DNA of 64,000 nucleotides, taken from the NCBI GenBank assembly GCA_029959195.1, contig CP114120.1, positions 2,604,001-2,668,000 of the forward strand. The letters are read 5' to 3'. The position numbers and the translations under genes were made by a program. Positions 37,311-49,764 of the stretch are shown here, piece by piece. A model generated the notes under the pieces. It did no database searches. It was given only the letters and a program-made list of their open reading frames with translations, and was not told where the DNA came from. The stretch's first letter is position 1; every line of letters starts with the position of its first letter. This stretch comes from Dictyophora rubrovolvata (Eukaryota > Basidiomycota > Agaricomycetes > Phallales > Phallaceae).

Positions 37311-38364
37311 ATAAGCTATCTGCTTATCGTCTTTGTTACATAAGAGTATGGCAAATTTGTATCACTCTATATTCATAACCGATAAATGTTCCAATGGTTA
37401 CTGGTGTTGTCCTCAACAGTGTACCACGTATGTCTTTAAAATATTCTTTATGCATACTTTTAACATAAGGTTTAGTTATATCTTTGTATGTTATATTTAT
37501 TATTGACGTGTGAGGGAAAAGTTTGGTCTCATTCCTCGCTCGTCATCTCCATCCCAATCTCCATCTCGGACACCTTCGCCGGCTCCATCTTCTAGTCTAG
37601 ACAGTCCCGCTCTGGATCGGTCGGTCGTATCCCACAGTTGTCGTTCGGGAAACCCGACGACTGTCTGTTCCCATTGTTCGCCAGTTATGTCGGTAACCAA
37701 AGACCCATTTTTCACCGACCCAACCACACAGGTCAGATAGGTTCTTTTGTTATAAAGGGTATTATTCGTCCATTCTCAATATGGCTTGAACCACTTTTGG
37801 ATATGGATGTAATTCAGTGATAATAATGCTGGACGTATAGGGACTTTTGAACTTTTGAGATATAAAGAAAGAAAAAAGCGATAGCGGTGTTACAAACCTT
37901 TACCATTTAGGACCTGTCCGGTCTATTCGAATCCCAAATATCTTTGAGGGAGATGGAAAGGAATCACTAATGCGATATTCAGAACAAATATGCTGTGGAC
38001 CTGTCCAAACGTTGAACATCGCCGTAAGAGAGACGGACTTTCTTGGCCCAGCAACGTGATCTGAGTCAAATTTTGATTCACAGTTGCAGTACTGAGTAGT
38101 AACTAGTATACATACCATATATATGTGCGGAAATGGTTTGAATATTTCAGATCAATCATATATTAAACAACAAACACGAGAAGACCATATCTAGTGATGA
38201 TTCTGAACTCGGGATATGCCAGTTATTCATTGATATATTGCCGTGTGGAGAGACTGATTCGGAATAGGTGTCGTGTCTGTGCGGGGTAACGATCAACGAA
38301 ACCGTGATATCATACGGGAGAGAGCGTCCGCACCAATAAAGGGTAGCCACAATAAGGAACCACA
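37311..38364 (-). other. unresolved minus-strand coding-like stretch
   Basis: Two segments look protein-like on the minus strand. One (37503 to about 37757) ends in an acidic tail and includes VGSVKNGSLVTDITGEQW. The other (about 37915 to 38097) follows a good acceptor and includes VSLTAMFNVWTGPQHICSEY. They can be joined by small introns, but no start codon or family is recognised, and an alternative frame is also open over part of it. It may be the 3' end of an unrecognised gene or a relic. Confidence 0.25.
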
Positions 38365-39511
38365 CTACTGCTTATCTTTTCGTTTATCCAGTTTTTTTAG
38401 TATCAATTGTGCACGAAGAAGTTTAATGTCATCTGTTGCTGTCTGAGGTTCCTGAAAGCGCACGGCGCCTTCCTTCTTGGCAGATTCTTCTGCGGCTGCT
38501 TGAGAATGTTTCTCCATGATGGAGTTACATTCTTTAATCAAAACCTATGAATATTCTACTTTGAATTCAAATAAAAGTCGAGACCACGATATACTCACGT
38601 TGCGAGAATTGCCTTGTACGCCTTTCAGATATTTTAAGCAAGACGGAAAGTACAACTCAGGAATCTATCTTCTACTCAATAAAGGGCTTTAGACGCAAGG
38701 ACGAGATACACCACATACGACTTTGTCATCCCAAATGTTACGAATAAGCCAATTCTGACGGGCTTTGTTAAACTTCCATGCCGAGCGAGAGGACAAACGC
38801 TCATAGACGTACGTCAACGCTGTTCGTCTATCAGCGGTTCGAACAGAAGACAGATATTGAAAAACACACCCTTAGAAGCCGATTCTGCTAAATTGCTGTC
38901 TTTCCCTGGATCCGGATATTTACCTTCCTTATCTATCTTAGAATTCGCACTAAGCTCGTTTCCAATTACGGCCTTGTCCGGCACGGTTGATGACTTGGGA
39001 GACTGTATTTCCTTTCGCTTTGCTTTTTTTGATTTTTTCACCACCAATGTATCTGAAGTTTGCTCCGCGTACCGCGATTCATCGACTGAGGCTCAAGTTA
39101 GACTGGCGGGGGTAGAATAACATAAACACTGACGTACCTTTTTTTATAGCTTCTTGAAGACTGACAAGCTTATTCTCCGATGATTGGTCCTTGGGTGATT
39201 CGATTTTATCAAGAACATGACCTTGAAATGAACGAGAATCAGTAGTTACAAAGGTAGTTAGAACTAAAAGATTTCCTACGCACCAACTGATACAGCCGGA
39301 TCAGTTTTTTGAGGTTTTACTTCTGAATCGTCATCTAGACTCAACTCAATAACGAAACCACATCTTTAGAGTTACATACAATCTCACCTCCTTGTTTCTT
39401 CTTTTTACTGTGAGACGTCCGTTTGCGTTTTTTCCGCTGCTCTAAGTCTCCATCCGCGGCATGAACGTCGTCCGCTTTTCTCTTCTTAGACTCGTCTGAG
39501 AGAACGACCAT
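38365..39511 (-). CDS. WKF-domain protein (DUF2373), nucleolar-type
   Basis: Complement of exons 38365..38544, 38599..38664, 38719..38819, 38870..39091, 39138..39221, 39284..39334 and 39388..39511 totals 828 nt, or 275 residues. The N-terminal half is highly charged with Lys/Arg clusters (KKRKADD, RKKRKRTSHSKKKK) typical of nucleolar localisation. The C-terminal half has the WKF domain: SAWKFNKARQNWLIRNIWDD, then LKYLKGVQGNSRN. The family is conserved from fungi to animals (C7orf50-like) and is linked by sequence knowledge to the nucleolus, without a defined biochemical role. Start set at the first ATG in frame; the upstream codon context contains a stop. Confidence 0.85.
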
Positions 39512-40334
39512 TCCTTCCTTCAAATGTTCGTTTTTCAGCTAATGAGGATTTTTAGTACGAAACCTTCATCTCTTGAGCCTAGCACGACTCGCGATAGCGC
39601 ACGGTGCGGCGGAGTTTGGACACTTTGCTAGAGCGCCTCCGATTTTATTTTTTTCAAACTTAATGTAATACCCAAGAATTTCGTCACCGGCATGCTCCAG
39701 AATTCAAAAATGCCATTGTCACTGGTGGGATAATGCATTCTGTCAGCGTTGTCGGGCTATTATTTTGTCGCCAGGCCGATTATCTGCGTTTGGGTTGGAA
39801 CTTGGAAACGCTATAGTGCCATCATCGAAGAGGTGACGTCTCCATCACCATCCCGCCATCTCAAGTGTATGAAGGGACGGACGCCTGCGAATAAACTTTC
39901 TGGTCAAATCCTAATTTCAGATACATAGGTAATAACACAATCTCTGGGTAATCGGATATGAAAATTCAAAGCTAAGTGATAATTACCGCCCGAAAAAAAA
40001 TTAGAAACAATTAGCAAGATGCCGGCAACGGACCACCCAATGTACACACCACAGACGGACCGTCCCCGGTGGAGGGATTGGGCTAAGCCCACGGCTGGGC
40101 CAACGGTTTGACCCTTGGGAAGGGGTCCCACCAGAGGGCTCCGGCGCTGTGATGCTCGCAGTGAAGGTTTCCCTCCCAGCAAGACTGGCGGTACGCATAG
40201 CGCGACGACCCTGGAGATCAATGATCACTGAAAGTCATGCACATGCAGCCATACATGCACTCAGAAAAAAGTTTGGTATCAATCACAGATCTACAAAAAT
40301 CATTGTCCAATGCTCCGATTATATAAATCCTGCT
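39512..40334. other. intergenic
   Basis: No gene is supported between the WKF gene start and the 3' end of receptor gene B. The frames at 39904..40228 are overlapping shadows. Confidence 0.45.
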
Positions 40335-43300
40335 CTACCGTCCCTTACAGTCTGTCCATCGGGTACCGTGTACAAAGTTGTCAAAATTGAGTTTGGTGAC
40401 ATCCCGGCGTGGTACATGCATCACGCATGGGTACCAAAAACCATTCCTCTTTTTGTTTGGGACCCATAACAGCAGCTCATCGTGCAATCCCAACACCCAA
40501 CCATTAATCATCGCAGCGAAAGCCGGGAGCGAAGCCTTTTGCCAAACCTTCAGCGCGTAATCCAACACCTCCGTCCTGACATTCTCCATTGAGCTTTTCA
40601 TGAACAATAAGTTAGAGTGGTCCGAATTTGAACATGATTAACTTACCCCTCAACTTCGGGACCATCTACGGGCTGTTGTGAGGCATTTTCACGAGGGAAA
40701 TACAAAGCAAACATTTTCGTATACACATTCAAATCCCAGATTGCAATGGAACGATAGTCCAGTGAGAGGCTTCCAACCGAAAGTCCAAGACGTCCATTGC
40801 TAAAATCCACGGCCCATATGTCGCTCGGTTTGGATGTAATCCAAATTGGCGCCATGGTCCTTTTTTTGTCTTGTACATTCCAAATATACAAGTGTGTAGT
40901 ATATTTTGAGTAACCTGTACTAGACGCGGTTAGAATATGTCTTGAATCAGTGGAAAACCGGAACATCTCCACGTCATGGCGTAACTTCGGGCCATTGAGT
41001 AGCGTTTCAATGTCGATGTCAAAGAATTTCAAATTGCCATCGTCCAACCACGCAAGATACTTTTGATTTGAAGATAGTTGGTGAGAAAAACTGTCGATAC
41101 GATCAACATCAAATGGTATCAACTTTATCTTCGCCCCCGTTGATGCATCCAGAATATCGATACCCATGAATGTTACACACACAATATGCGTCTCATTGGC
41201 AGAGAAAGCAACTATGTATACATTGCCACCTGGTTGAAAGGGTCCTCCTAACATGCGACCTGATTCACATTCTCGAATCTCGATGATTCTGCGGGAATTA
41301 GTAACGAGAAAGAACTTGTCACCGTTTGCAGAAAGAAAAACTTCGGATATATCATAGTATGAACCTGCTTCGCATGGTGCATTGATTAAATTACGGGTGC
41401 GAATGTCCCATGTTTTGAACCCTTCTTGGGTGCCAGAGATAAGATATTTGTCTGAAGAGGTCAGTCCGGGTTTCGCATGCCAAGAATGTAATCCCCCAGG
41501 CTCTAGAATAATCTCGCCTTGCGCATTGTCCCAGAGGCAGAGTCCACGCTTCACCTGGTATGCGATGTACGTATGTTCCTCGTCAAGATAAGATGTGATT
41601 CCACGAATCCAACGTCCATAAAACTCAGTTTCGAACACGATGGTACTCATTGTAGTGGTATCCCAGATTTGAATGTAACCATCAAAGTAAATTCCAGTGT
41701 AATGGATAATAAGATATCTCCCTCTCAGCAAAAGTTGACTCGGGACGCTGTCATCGTTCCCAGCGTGCACGGTATTTTGCTGGATGGATGTATCCCACTG
41801 ACGAACGCTTATTTCACCGTCCACTGTACCCAATGCGATCGATGTGGAGTCATGTGAGAATGTTGAACAACGAATTTGATAGTCCAGCGATGATCGACTG
41901 ATTAGTTCACCTGTCGAAATGTCCCAAATTGAGTACATGGTGCTGAGAGAAGAGATGATATATTGGCTGTCCGGAGACAATTGGAAGTGTTCGATATGAG
42001 TCTCGTCTCCAATCTCCGTAACCTTCGTGCTTGTCCGCACATCCCAGATTTTGATTTTGGAGCTGGGGCGTCCCACAAACGCAATGTAGCTATTAGTAAG
42101 CGCTGGATCCATTTGGAACGCAGACTCGTTCAGGACCATCGCTTGTTTCCGAATATTCCAAACCCACACATCAGGCTCCTCGAAAAAGGCAACGAAGTCC
42201 CCATTAGGCGAGAAAACAGCAAGAGACTCGTGATTGGAATCACCGTCGCGTTCAAACTGTTTAAGAATTCGATCATTTTCTCGATCGTATAGATAACCGT
42301 TGTTTTTCGTCCACAAAGCTATAAGACGCCCGTCGGGAGAGATAGTGAAAAAGAGATACTCATCGCCAATCGTCTTTTCGTACAACCACATGTAGTCTTC
42401 GTCTGTCTTGATATTCCAAACCAGGATATTTCCCGTCCGAAAACAACAGTAAACCAATTCACCATCGGGAGAAAATATAATGTCGCAAATTGACGCATAA
42501 TCGTCAGCCCAATATTGATAAACTAATTCCCCTGTGATATAATTCCACACCCAGAATTCACCACGGTAAGAGCCAGTTGCGAGATATTTGTCTTTCGGAG
42601 AAAAGGCAAGCGCTGTGGGGTGCCCAGAAGTATATCTTCGCATAATACCGATGTTGCAAGAAGAATGAACAGGTCCGCCAATGTCGAACGTAAAAAGCCC
42701 AGGATATGCTGAAAGGTATTGTTTGGATATAAATGAATCACGAGGAGTAAAAGGAAGGGCGGAGAGATAAAGATGCGGCGTGCTCTCCATTATCACAACA
42801 CCAAAGTCATATCCAAATTGCCATGCATCCATTGCATCGGCGGCCAAGTTTTTGTCCGTGTCCTACAATTCAGTTACTTACAATATCAAGAAAAGGTGAA
42901 AATACTGACAGTGCACCAATTTGCCAATCTTCGCATTGCGACGCAACCTTGATCAACTTCACCAAGTAGACTGAGTATTTCGAACAGGTACAGTAGGTTA
43001 CAGTCCATCAAGCTCCGAATTTCACAAATGAGGTCCACACTACGAACCGACGATTGGAGATGAAATGCCCAAAATCGACATGAATAAGATAAGTGTGACG
43101 GAATGGCCGCTTTCACACGCGAATCGAAGTCTGGGACCTTCGCATTGGGCAGGTGCGATGTCTCAAGTTGACAGATATTGAAACAGAGCATTCTGTTCAT
43201 CAACTCCAGACACGCAATTGTTATAGCCCTTTGATTAGATGTGTCGATATAGTATTCGTTATTTTCCGTAACCATGAAAAAGTCGAATAGCGAAGTGTGG

Positions 43301-45780
43301 AGAGGTCGCACGGGAGTAGACGATCCGTGTACGCCAACAAAAAGAGAACCGAAAGGGCTGAGTATTGTGTCGATATCTTCAATATCTTGAAACATGTTTT
43401 GTAGAGCATTTATTGAAAGGGGTTCACGAGCCGCCATAATTGCGCCTACGATCGTTTTGAATTGGCTTATAAAGGCAGTGCTCTTGGATTCCGATTGGCT
43501 CAGGATGATTTGACGATACAATCCATATAACGACGAAGATGAGTTGGAAACACAAGTTTCCCATTTTTCTTTTATTATTCTTGAACGCTTGATGGTAGGG
43601 TCGATGAATTGACACGCAGTTTGGGCCCATTGGAAAAGACCCTCAGCACACTCGACCAATATGCTGCACCAATTTCTGTCTATCTCGTCCAAGATTGACG
43701 ATATCGGGGCGAGGCAGTTTGAAATATAGGTTTGAATATCAGAACGCGTTTCTTCCATGTTAATATCGTCCATCCGTTTGTAGATAACATTCGAGTCTTG
43801 GCACTGGAGCTCAATGTCCTGTTCAGGACGGGAAGTAACAATAATCCGATAGTTCTTCGGAAGCTCGGAGAATCCATCAAAAATCAGACTCAGAATTTCT
43901 TTGCGTTCTTTGCGGTCTCCAATTTCGTCTAAAGCATCGATAACAATGACGACAGGCCCGATAGTCGTAACTTCATTTGAAGGTTTAAGAATAAGCTCGT
44001 GAAATTGTAATCCGGGATCCTTGGACTTCCTAACCGCAGCCTTGTCAATGACCTTCACCAATTCTTGGCGCCACACGTCATCGCCGTCAGCCAAGTCGCG
44101 AGCTATAGTGCTGAATACAAAATTGAGCCGATCTTTATAACTCCTGTTGAAACAGAAAATAGACCCGAGTCGATTCTGCTCCCGAAAAAGTCCAGCGATG
44201 GTATGTGCAACGGCCGACTTCCCTGTTCCTGCCTGACCGCTTATGACAAGGACTTGGGGCGATGCGTCATTATTGACCCATTCCAGTATCTCGTCGATCA
44301 ATGTCTGACGAGTTCCTGGGAGGCATCTTTTCCCTGGAATGAAACCGGCGTCAGAATCATAGGGCACCCCCTCCAGCAGGGTCAAGTCCCCTGACGTAGA
44401 TGATCAATAAAAATAGCTTCCGAAGAAAAAACGAGGATGATCTTACTTTGTTCACTAAGTTGCTTGGACACGCGAAGTGTCACAATGCTGGTTTCGAGAC
44501 CAACAGAATCCGTCAGGACATTCTTGAGGTGATCAAGTTTGTCATTGAATTTCTGGATTTTGTCATCCGTACCACCGCTGACTCCTTTTACCATGTTCTT
44601 GACTAATTTGTAAATCAGCCTGGATCGCACAGTCACGATTCAATCAAACCCTACCTGTATTTTTCATGCTGTACTCTTGTATGAAATATGCGCATTCAAC
44701 GGTCTGCTGGACCAGCACAAAGAGTGTCTTAGACTGTGTGGTAGTAAACTCGGATAGCCGTTTCGCATCCGTTATATAGTCATAAATGTTCTTCAATTTT
44801 TCGTATAATTGTTTAACATTTTCATCTCGGTTTTTCTGCATTATGATGGTCTGACGAAGGTATCAAAGCTCGGGTTGTGTCGAGTTCAATAGGGTGCATG
44901 CGTTTTTACCTTTGGAATAACTGACAGAATACTCCACGCTATTTTCACATATGGGCTTATCTGTAAGAATTTAGAAAAACGACAGAAATATGTTTATCCC
45001 GTCTCTACCTCGGAAACATCATCTATTACTTTCATGAAAACCTGGAATTGGAGGAGAAACGACGACCAGGTCTTCTCTTGATCATCGTAGAATTGCACTG
45101 CAGAGGTGATAAAGTTAGCAGCTTCAGCTGGAACTTCCAGGTTTGGAAGGTTTTTAATCGCCTCTGATGCCTCGTCTACCACTTCCGGAACAGAATCGGA
45201 TAGTTCTTCGATGTTGAATAATAATTGACATTTCTTAGTGATGTCCAACTTGCATGGTCCTACAACAGTTTAAATGAACTAGTAACAATTGTTTTCAAAG
45301 CACTAACCAGATTTACTTTTCGTCCTGAGTAGATCAACAATGTGTTGTGTAGACGATCCAACTTTTGTTGGAACGAGTCGATGCGCCCGAAAGACGATAA
45401 AAGTCAGCAGAGAGTCATTGTTGATATCACCGGCACTGAATCGGAGCGTAAGATGGTACGAAAGATATTACAATCTCAAACTCACAAAGTGAAAGAGTCT
45501 GTCCAGACTACACGGGCGCTATCAGAATCGCCTTTCTTAGCCGCACTTTTCGGGCTCGATTTTGTCTCATTACCAGACTTAATCTTGATTTGAAATTTAG
45601 GATCGCTTTTCCATGAGGACGGAGGAGGATCCAACAAGCAAATATCTATAGAGGGATGAACTAGATCGAAACATAAGTGAATACAACAGCTTACTAGATA
45701 TTTTTACACCTCTCCTAGACGAATAGGTGGTCAAAACAGCCTGCAACTGTAGGTGGCAGAATGACTTACACTGAGAACAT
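40335..45780 (-). CDS. NOD-like receptor B: C2-like / NACHT / WD40, paralog of A
   Basis: Complement of exons 40335..40593, 40647..42862, 42910..44390, 44447..44602, 44655..44850, 44910..44960, 45009..45259, 45308..45435, 45486..45645, 45696..45715 and 45770..45780 totals 4,929 nt, or 1,642 residues. Five exons (11, 20, 160, 51 and 196 nt) match gene A exactly in length and phase. The C2-like region has SSWKSDPKFQIKI and VVWTDSFTF. NACHT Walker A is GQAGTGKS at 376-383, and Walker B reads VIDALDE. The WD40 region includes FWVWNYITGELVY, IKIWDVRTST and TYIAYQVKRGLCLWD. It lies in opposite orientation to gene A, so the two converge across 8 kb of other genes. No stop or frame break was found. 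The NACHT is far more conserved between the two than the WD40 part. Confidence 0.91.
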
Positions 45781-47308
45781 GAAGGCTTGGGATGAATGGG
45801 CGAAAGCTGATCGGAAGACGCCTTAAAACGGGTTTGTATTGGGCCGTGTCTAGCATGGTTCTCTTTGAACCTTATCAACGATCAATTCACACCAATTGCT
45901 TTCTCCAATCTTTCTTTCTTTCCGTTTGATTCTCATCAGGCAAAGTTATTGGCCCAGGGTTTACGTATGCCGAGACCATTATCGTTGGGTTAAAGAGGCT
46001 GACAGGACGCATTTTCATCTATTGCCCAGAGCGATCGGAAAAGGGATCCCCGGACATATATACCTGGCTCATCATTCGCAGAGATTGATCAAAATGATTG
46101 TTCCATATGAGTATGCAACCCTTTACAAAATCGGAGTAGCTATTCGCGGAAGCCAATGAGCTTGAGGGAAGTCGTTAAGCGTAACTTATCGGGTGCAATT
46201 AAAAGTAAATCTATCATACCAAGCGAGTCTATAGCTCAATGCTTTCCGACATCACCCACGGCGAAGATTCAAACGTGGGCATGTTCTCGAATATAATTAA
46301 AACTTCGTTCGCGTAAGGTACCAATAGACGACAACTATGTGAAGGGGAGCCTGCAAGGCTCCATGATATGCTCCAATAGACAAGAAAGCGGGTAGTGGTT
46401 GCAAGGATTCAGGAAACGTCCTGGATAATCAGCGCACGAAAAATGGTCGCAATATCGGGATTCCACGTGGAGATACGTAGCATACAATCGAGAGGCGAGA
46501 ACGTCACTGGGGAATGTGGTTGTGTTGAAAAAGACTTCAGCCAATCCGGCAAGGCCATTACGTATACCAAATTTGTCAGCAGCAGATGTATTTTGAGCTC
46601 CGCTCGGCGCTGTTGTGTTTTTCAGATTTTTTTCAGCTACAATTGCTACCAACATTGTCGTATTTCATTTCCAATTTCTTTCTTTCACAGTTTGGGTAGA
46701 TGGAAATAAAAGGTCCGGTTCACCTATTGGTCCGGCCCAGAAGGGCTCGGATCATTATAAAGTTCTGAGGTGGGGAGACTGGGGACGAACATGATTTCGC
46801 CATTGGACAGCTGTTTCATTTAACAAGGTTTCAGACATGGTCTTCGCATTACTGTTCAACTCATTCAACTCTGGTGAACCATTTCATAAAATCACGCTTT
46901 TGAGTCATTTCTAATCCCTTTTTTTCTCTTAGCTTTGCATGAAAATTGAATCCGTTAAACCCCGAAGGCTGATAGCACTGCTTCATCGCCTGCTAGTAAA
47001 AGTATGTTGTCATAATATTGGTTAAATATCATCGACAAGAATGAATACAGATTTTTAAAATGATGTTAATCAGTGAAAGAATCATCGCCACAGAATGTGA
47101 AAAACGTAGGCCTATGGGAGAGCGGCTGAGAAGAGGATCATTGTGCGACATCTGCCATCGTGTGACCACGCACACCCTCAATGCGAAGTGATGAATCATG
47201 ATTCCTTTCAATCTATTGAAACCGACATGCCGTTGCGGTGTCCCGTGATAAGAATCAATCCACTATATACTCACGATATTTTTCCCCGTCTGTGCGCGTC
47301 CTTTGATT
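45781..47308. other. intergenic
   Basis: This 1.5-kb stretch lies upstream of both receptor gene B and the P450 gene, so it contains two divergent promoters. Open frames at 46335..46655 (-) and 46395..46709 (+) overlap and have no family resemblance. Confidence 0.45.
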
Positions 47309-49334
47309 ATGCTTGTTCTCATCCTCCTCGCTGCGGTCCTCGCACTGGTGTGTGCAGACATTTCACGAAGGCGAAAGTATAAGGTTCCTAAAGGAAAGGC
47401 GAATGTCCTTATGTACATTACTCAAGACTTAATTTTAGACGAAAAATAGGTTTTAAGCTACCCCCTGGTCCCACAGGAAAACCAATTGTTGGGCATTTCT
47501 TTGAACTTTTCGAAGTTTTTCGCCCAAAACTCATGTATGAATGGAGGGAAAAATATGGTATTTCTTTGGGATGGTTAGTTGACCAATTCTCTCTTATCTT
47601 TACGCCCAGGCGATATTGTTTCCATCAATACCTTCGGAATACCGATTATCTTTGTTTACTCCGATAAAATTGCTCGCGAACATTTTGAAAAGCATGGCGC
47701 GACCTACTCCGACAGACCTGCTTTCAACATGGCTTATGTGTGGGTTTGGTTTTTCGTTACTGATCAACGCGACATCGACATAAAACATATAGGCTTGGAT
47801 GGGATTTTAATATTGGCCTTTTCCCCTATGGTGTTTGGTGGAGACGTCATATAAGAACACTCCATCAGTACTTTAACTCTAAAGCGGTGTCAATGTTCGA
47901 GCCCATTCAGATGAAATCCCGTCGGTGAGAGGACTTATACTAAATATACGGTCTTTCTTAACGAAAGCTTTAAAGGTTATTGCTCCAAGACTTACTCCAA
48001 ACGCCAGACGATTTCGCAAACCATGTCAAACTTTGTATTGGTCGGATTATTATGGATGTAACTACGCTTCTGAACATTGTTATGCCAACCTTTTTTTCAT
48101 TGTCTTCTCTTCCTGTAGACGATGTACGCCATCGATATCAAATCGAGCAAGGACACTTATTGAGATTGTTCATGTCGCCGTGGAGGGGTTCGGCTACGCT
48201 GGGTTGCCTGGTGTATGGCTTATAGACATCTTTCCGATATGTAAGTGCTTGTGTACTTGGTTTGATTCGCTTTATGATTATTTCCTTATAGTAAGACATA
48301 TTCCAACCTGGATCCCGGGAATACCGGTTAACAAGCTCATCAAGAGATTCACAAAAACAACTCAAGACGTCGCTGATATTCCCTTCAATATTGTAAAGGT
48401 GGCGTACTAGTAAACTAGATACATAAACGATTATATCTTTACATTTCGGCTCGCAGAATCGTGATAAACCGGATCATTCATTCGTATCGATTTCACTAAA
48501 AAGATTGCGCAATCTTCAAGATCCCTTACCGGATGAAGAAACAGTGATAAAAAATACAGCTGGAATTGCGTACGCCGCTGGCGCAGGAACCGTACGTAAT
48601 CAACCTACATAAACGAAACAAAATCTGAAGACAAGATAGCTAGACTTATTCCATTTTTCTTCAAGCGCTGATGGCTTCTTTGCAGTTTCCCGAAGTGCAG
48701 AAGAAGATGCAAGGCGAGTTAGACCAAGTCCTTGGCGATCGTCTGCCGACGCTGAGGGATCGTATTGATTTGCCGTATACCAATGCCTTCTGTTATGAAG
48801 TAATGCGCTGGCGACCCAGTCTGCCTTTGGGAGTGCCACACGCTACTCTAGAGGGTGACGTATACGGCCAGTACTTCATACCGAAGGGAAGTATAGTCAT
48901 TGCGGATTCATGGTAAGCCAATTTGAGTCTCGTTTTTTGAAGCCCACTAGAATCGAGCTTCTTTCTTAAACAAGGCAAATCTTGCGCGACAAAAAGTACG
49001 GCCCTAACACGGAAGACTTCGAACCAGAAAGATTTCTTCAACCCGGTGTTCGTTTGCCAACAGAACAGTTCGGGTTCGGGCGAAGGTGAGTTGTAGCGTG
49101 CTTCAAAATAAGCGAGGTCTTCTAAGATCTTCGCATAGAATGTGTCCCGGTCGCTTTTTGGCTAACGATACGTTTTTCCTTCTGGTCGCCTCGATTTTCA
49201 AAGTATTCGACATTGCACCAATGAAAGATGAAAACGGAATTGACATACCCATTTCTGATGAGGTAACCTTGTCAATTCTACCGTCAGTAGTTCCACACAG
49301 AATTACTTGTTTCATTCTGACAGCGTTTCATTAA
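47309..49334 (+). CDS. cytochrome P450 monooxygenase, probable frameshift in exon 5
   Basis: Exons 47309..47349, 47439..47557, 47610..47739, 47793..47924, 47976..48240, 48292..48398, 48457..48591, 48644..48912, 48975..49085 and 49139..49334. A membrane anchor leads into GFKLPPGPTGKPIVGH (proline-rich hinge). The B-C region carries WWRRHIRTLHQYF, the I-helix has AGAGTTYS, the K-helix ExxR is EVMR, and the heme loop FGFGRRMCPGRFLA contains the Cys ligand. Lengths sum to 1,505 nt, two over a multiple of three. The break lies at about 48120..48150, where VDDVRHRY is read in one frame and SNRARTLIEIV in another. Either a recent indel has inactivated it, or there is a sequence error or unusual splice. 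Its position next to a terpene synthase suggests oxidation of a terpene. Confidence 0.82.
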
Positions 49335-49764
49335 GCTCCCCTTTACCTTTCCAATGTTCAATCACGCCTCGTTCTCTTCGTGCAAAGGATCTCATTTTAG
49401 CCCAAGACGCTTGACCAAATATATCCCGAGTCTCAGCTGTTTTTGAAGTTCCCTATTTCCCCAATATCCTTTATGTTCTCTAACATCTCAGCTTAAAGCA
49501 GAGAACAGAGTAGTACCGGCTCAATGAAAAATCGTGAAGTGAAAACTAGTATAGGGTTCATGCGGCAGTAGTAAAACTGTCGACAATTTCCATCGTGCAT
49601 CATAACTATTCAGAAAGTCGGCTCATCAATATGCATCAATCCTTGGCCAGCGATCCTCAGATTACTCAGCACTAGCAACGAGTGACACCAAAGTGCATCA
49701 GCTGAAGATCTATCTATTCTCAATTTCTGACTCTACATCAATCATGCGGTCAAGGCGGGTTTTT
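49335..49764. other. intergenic between convergent P450 and terpene synthase
   Basis: These 430 bases contain the 3' flanks of the two convergent genes. Nothing else is seen. Confidence 0.5.

Noticed and set aside
38156-38365. Open frame immediately following the stop of the WKF gene on the same strand
   Set aside because: It starts from GTG and not ATG, overlaps the WKF stop, and is not linked by splice sites that keep a single frame.
46220-46290. Second tRNA-like stretch containing TATAGCTCAATG and GATTCAAAC
   Set aside because: The arms cannot be folded into a cloverleaf and the B-box match is weak.
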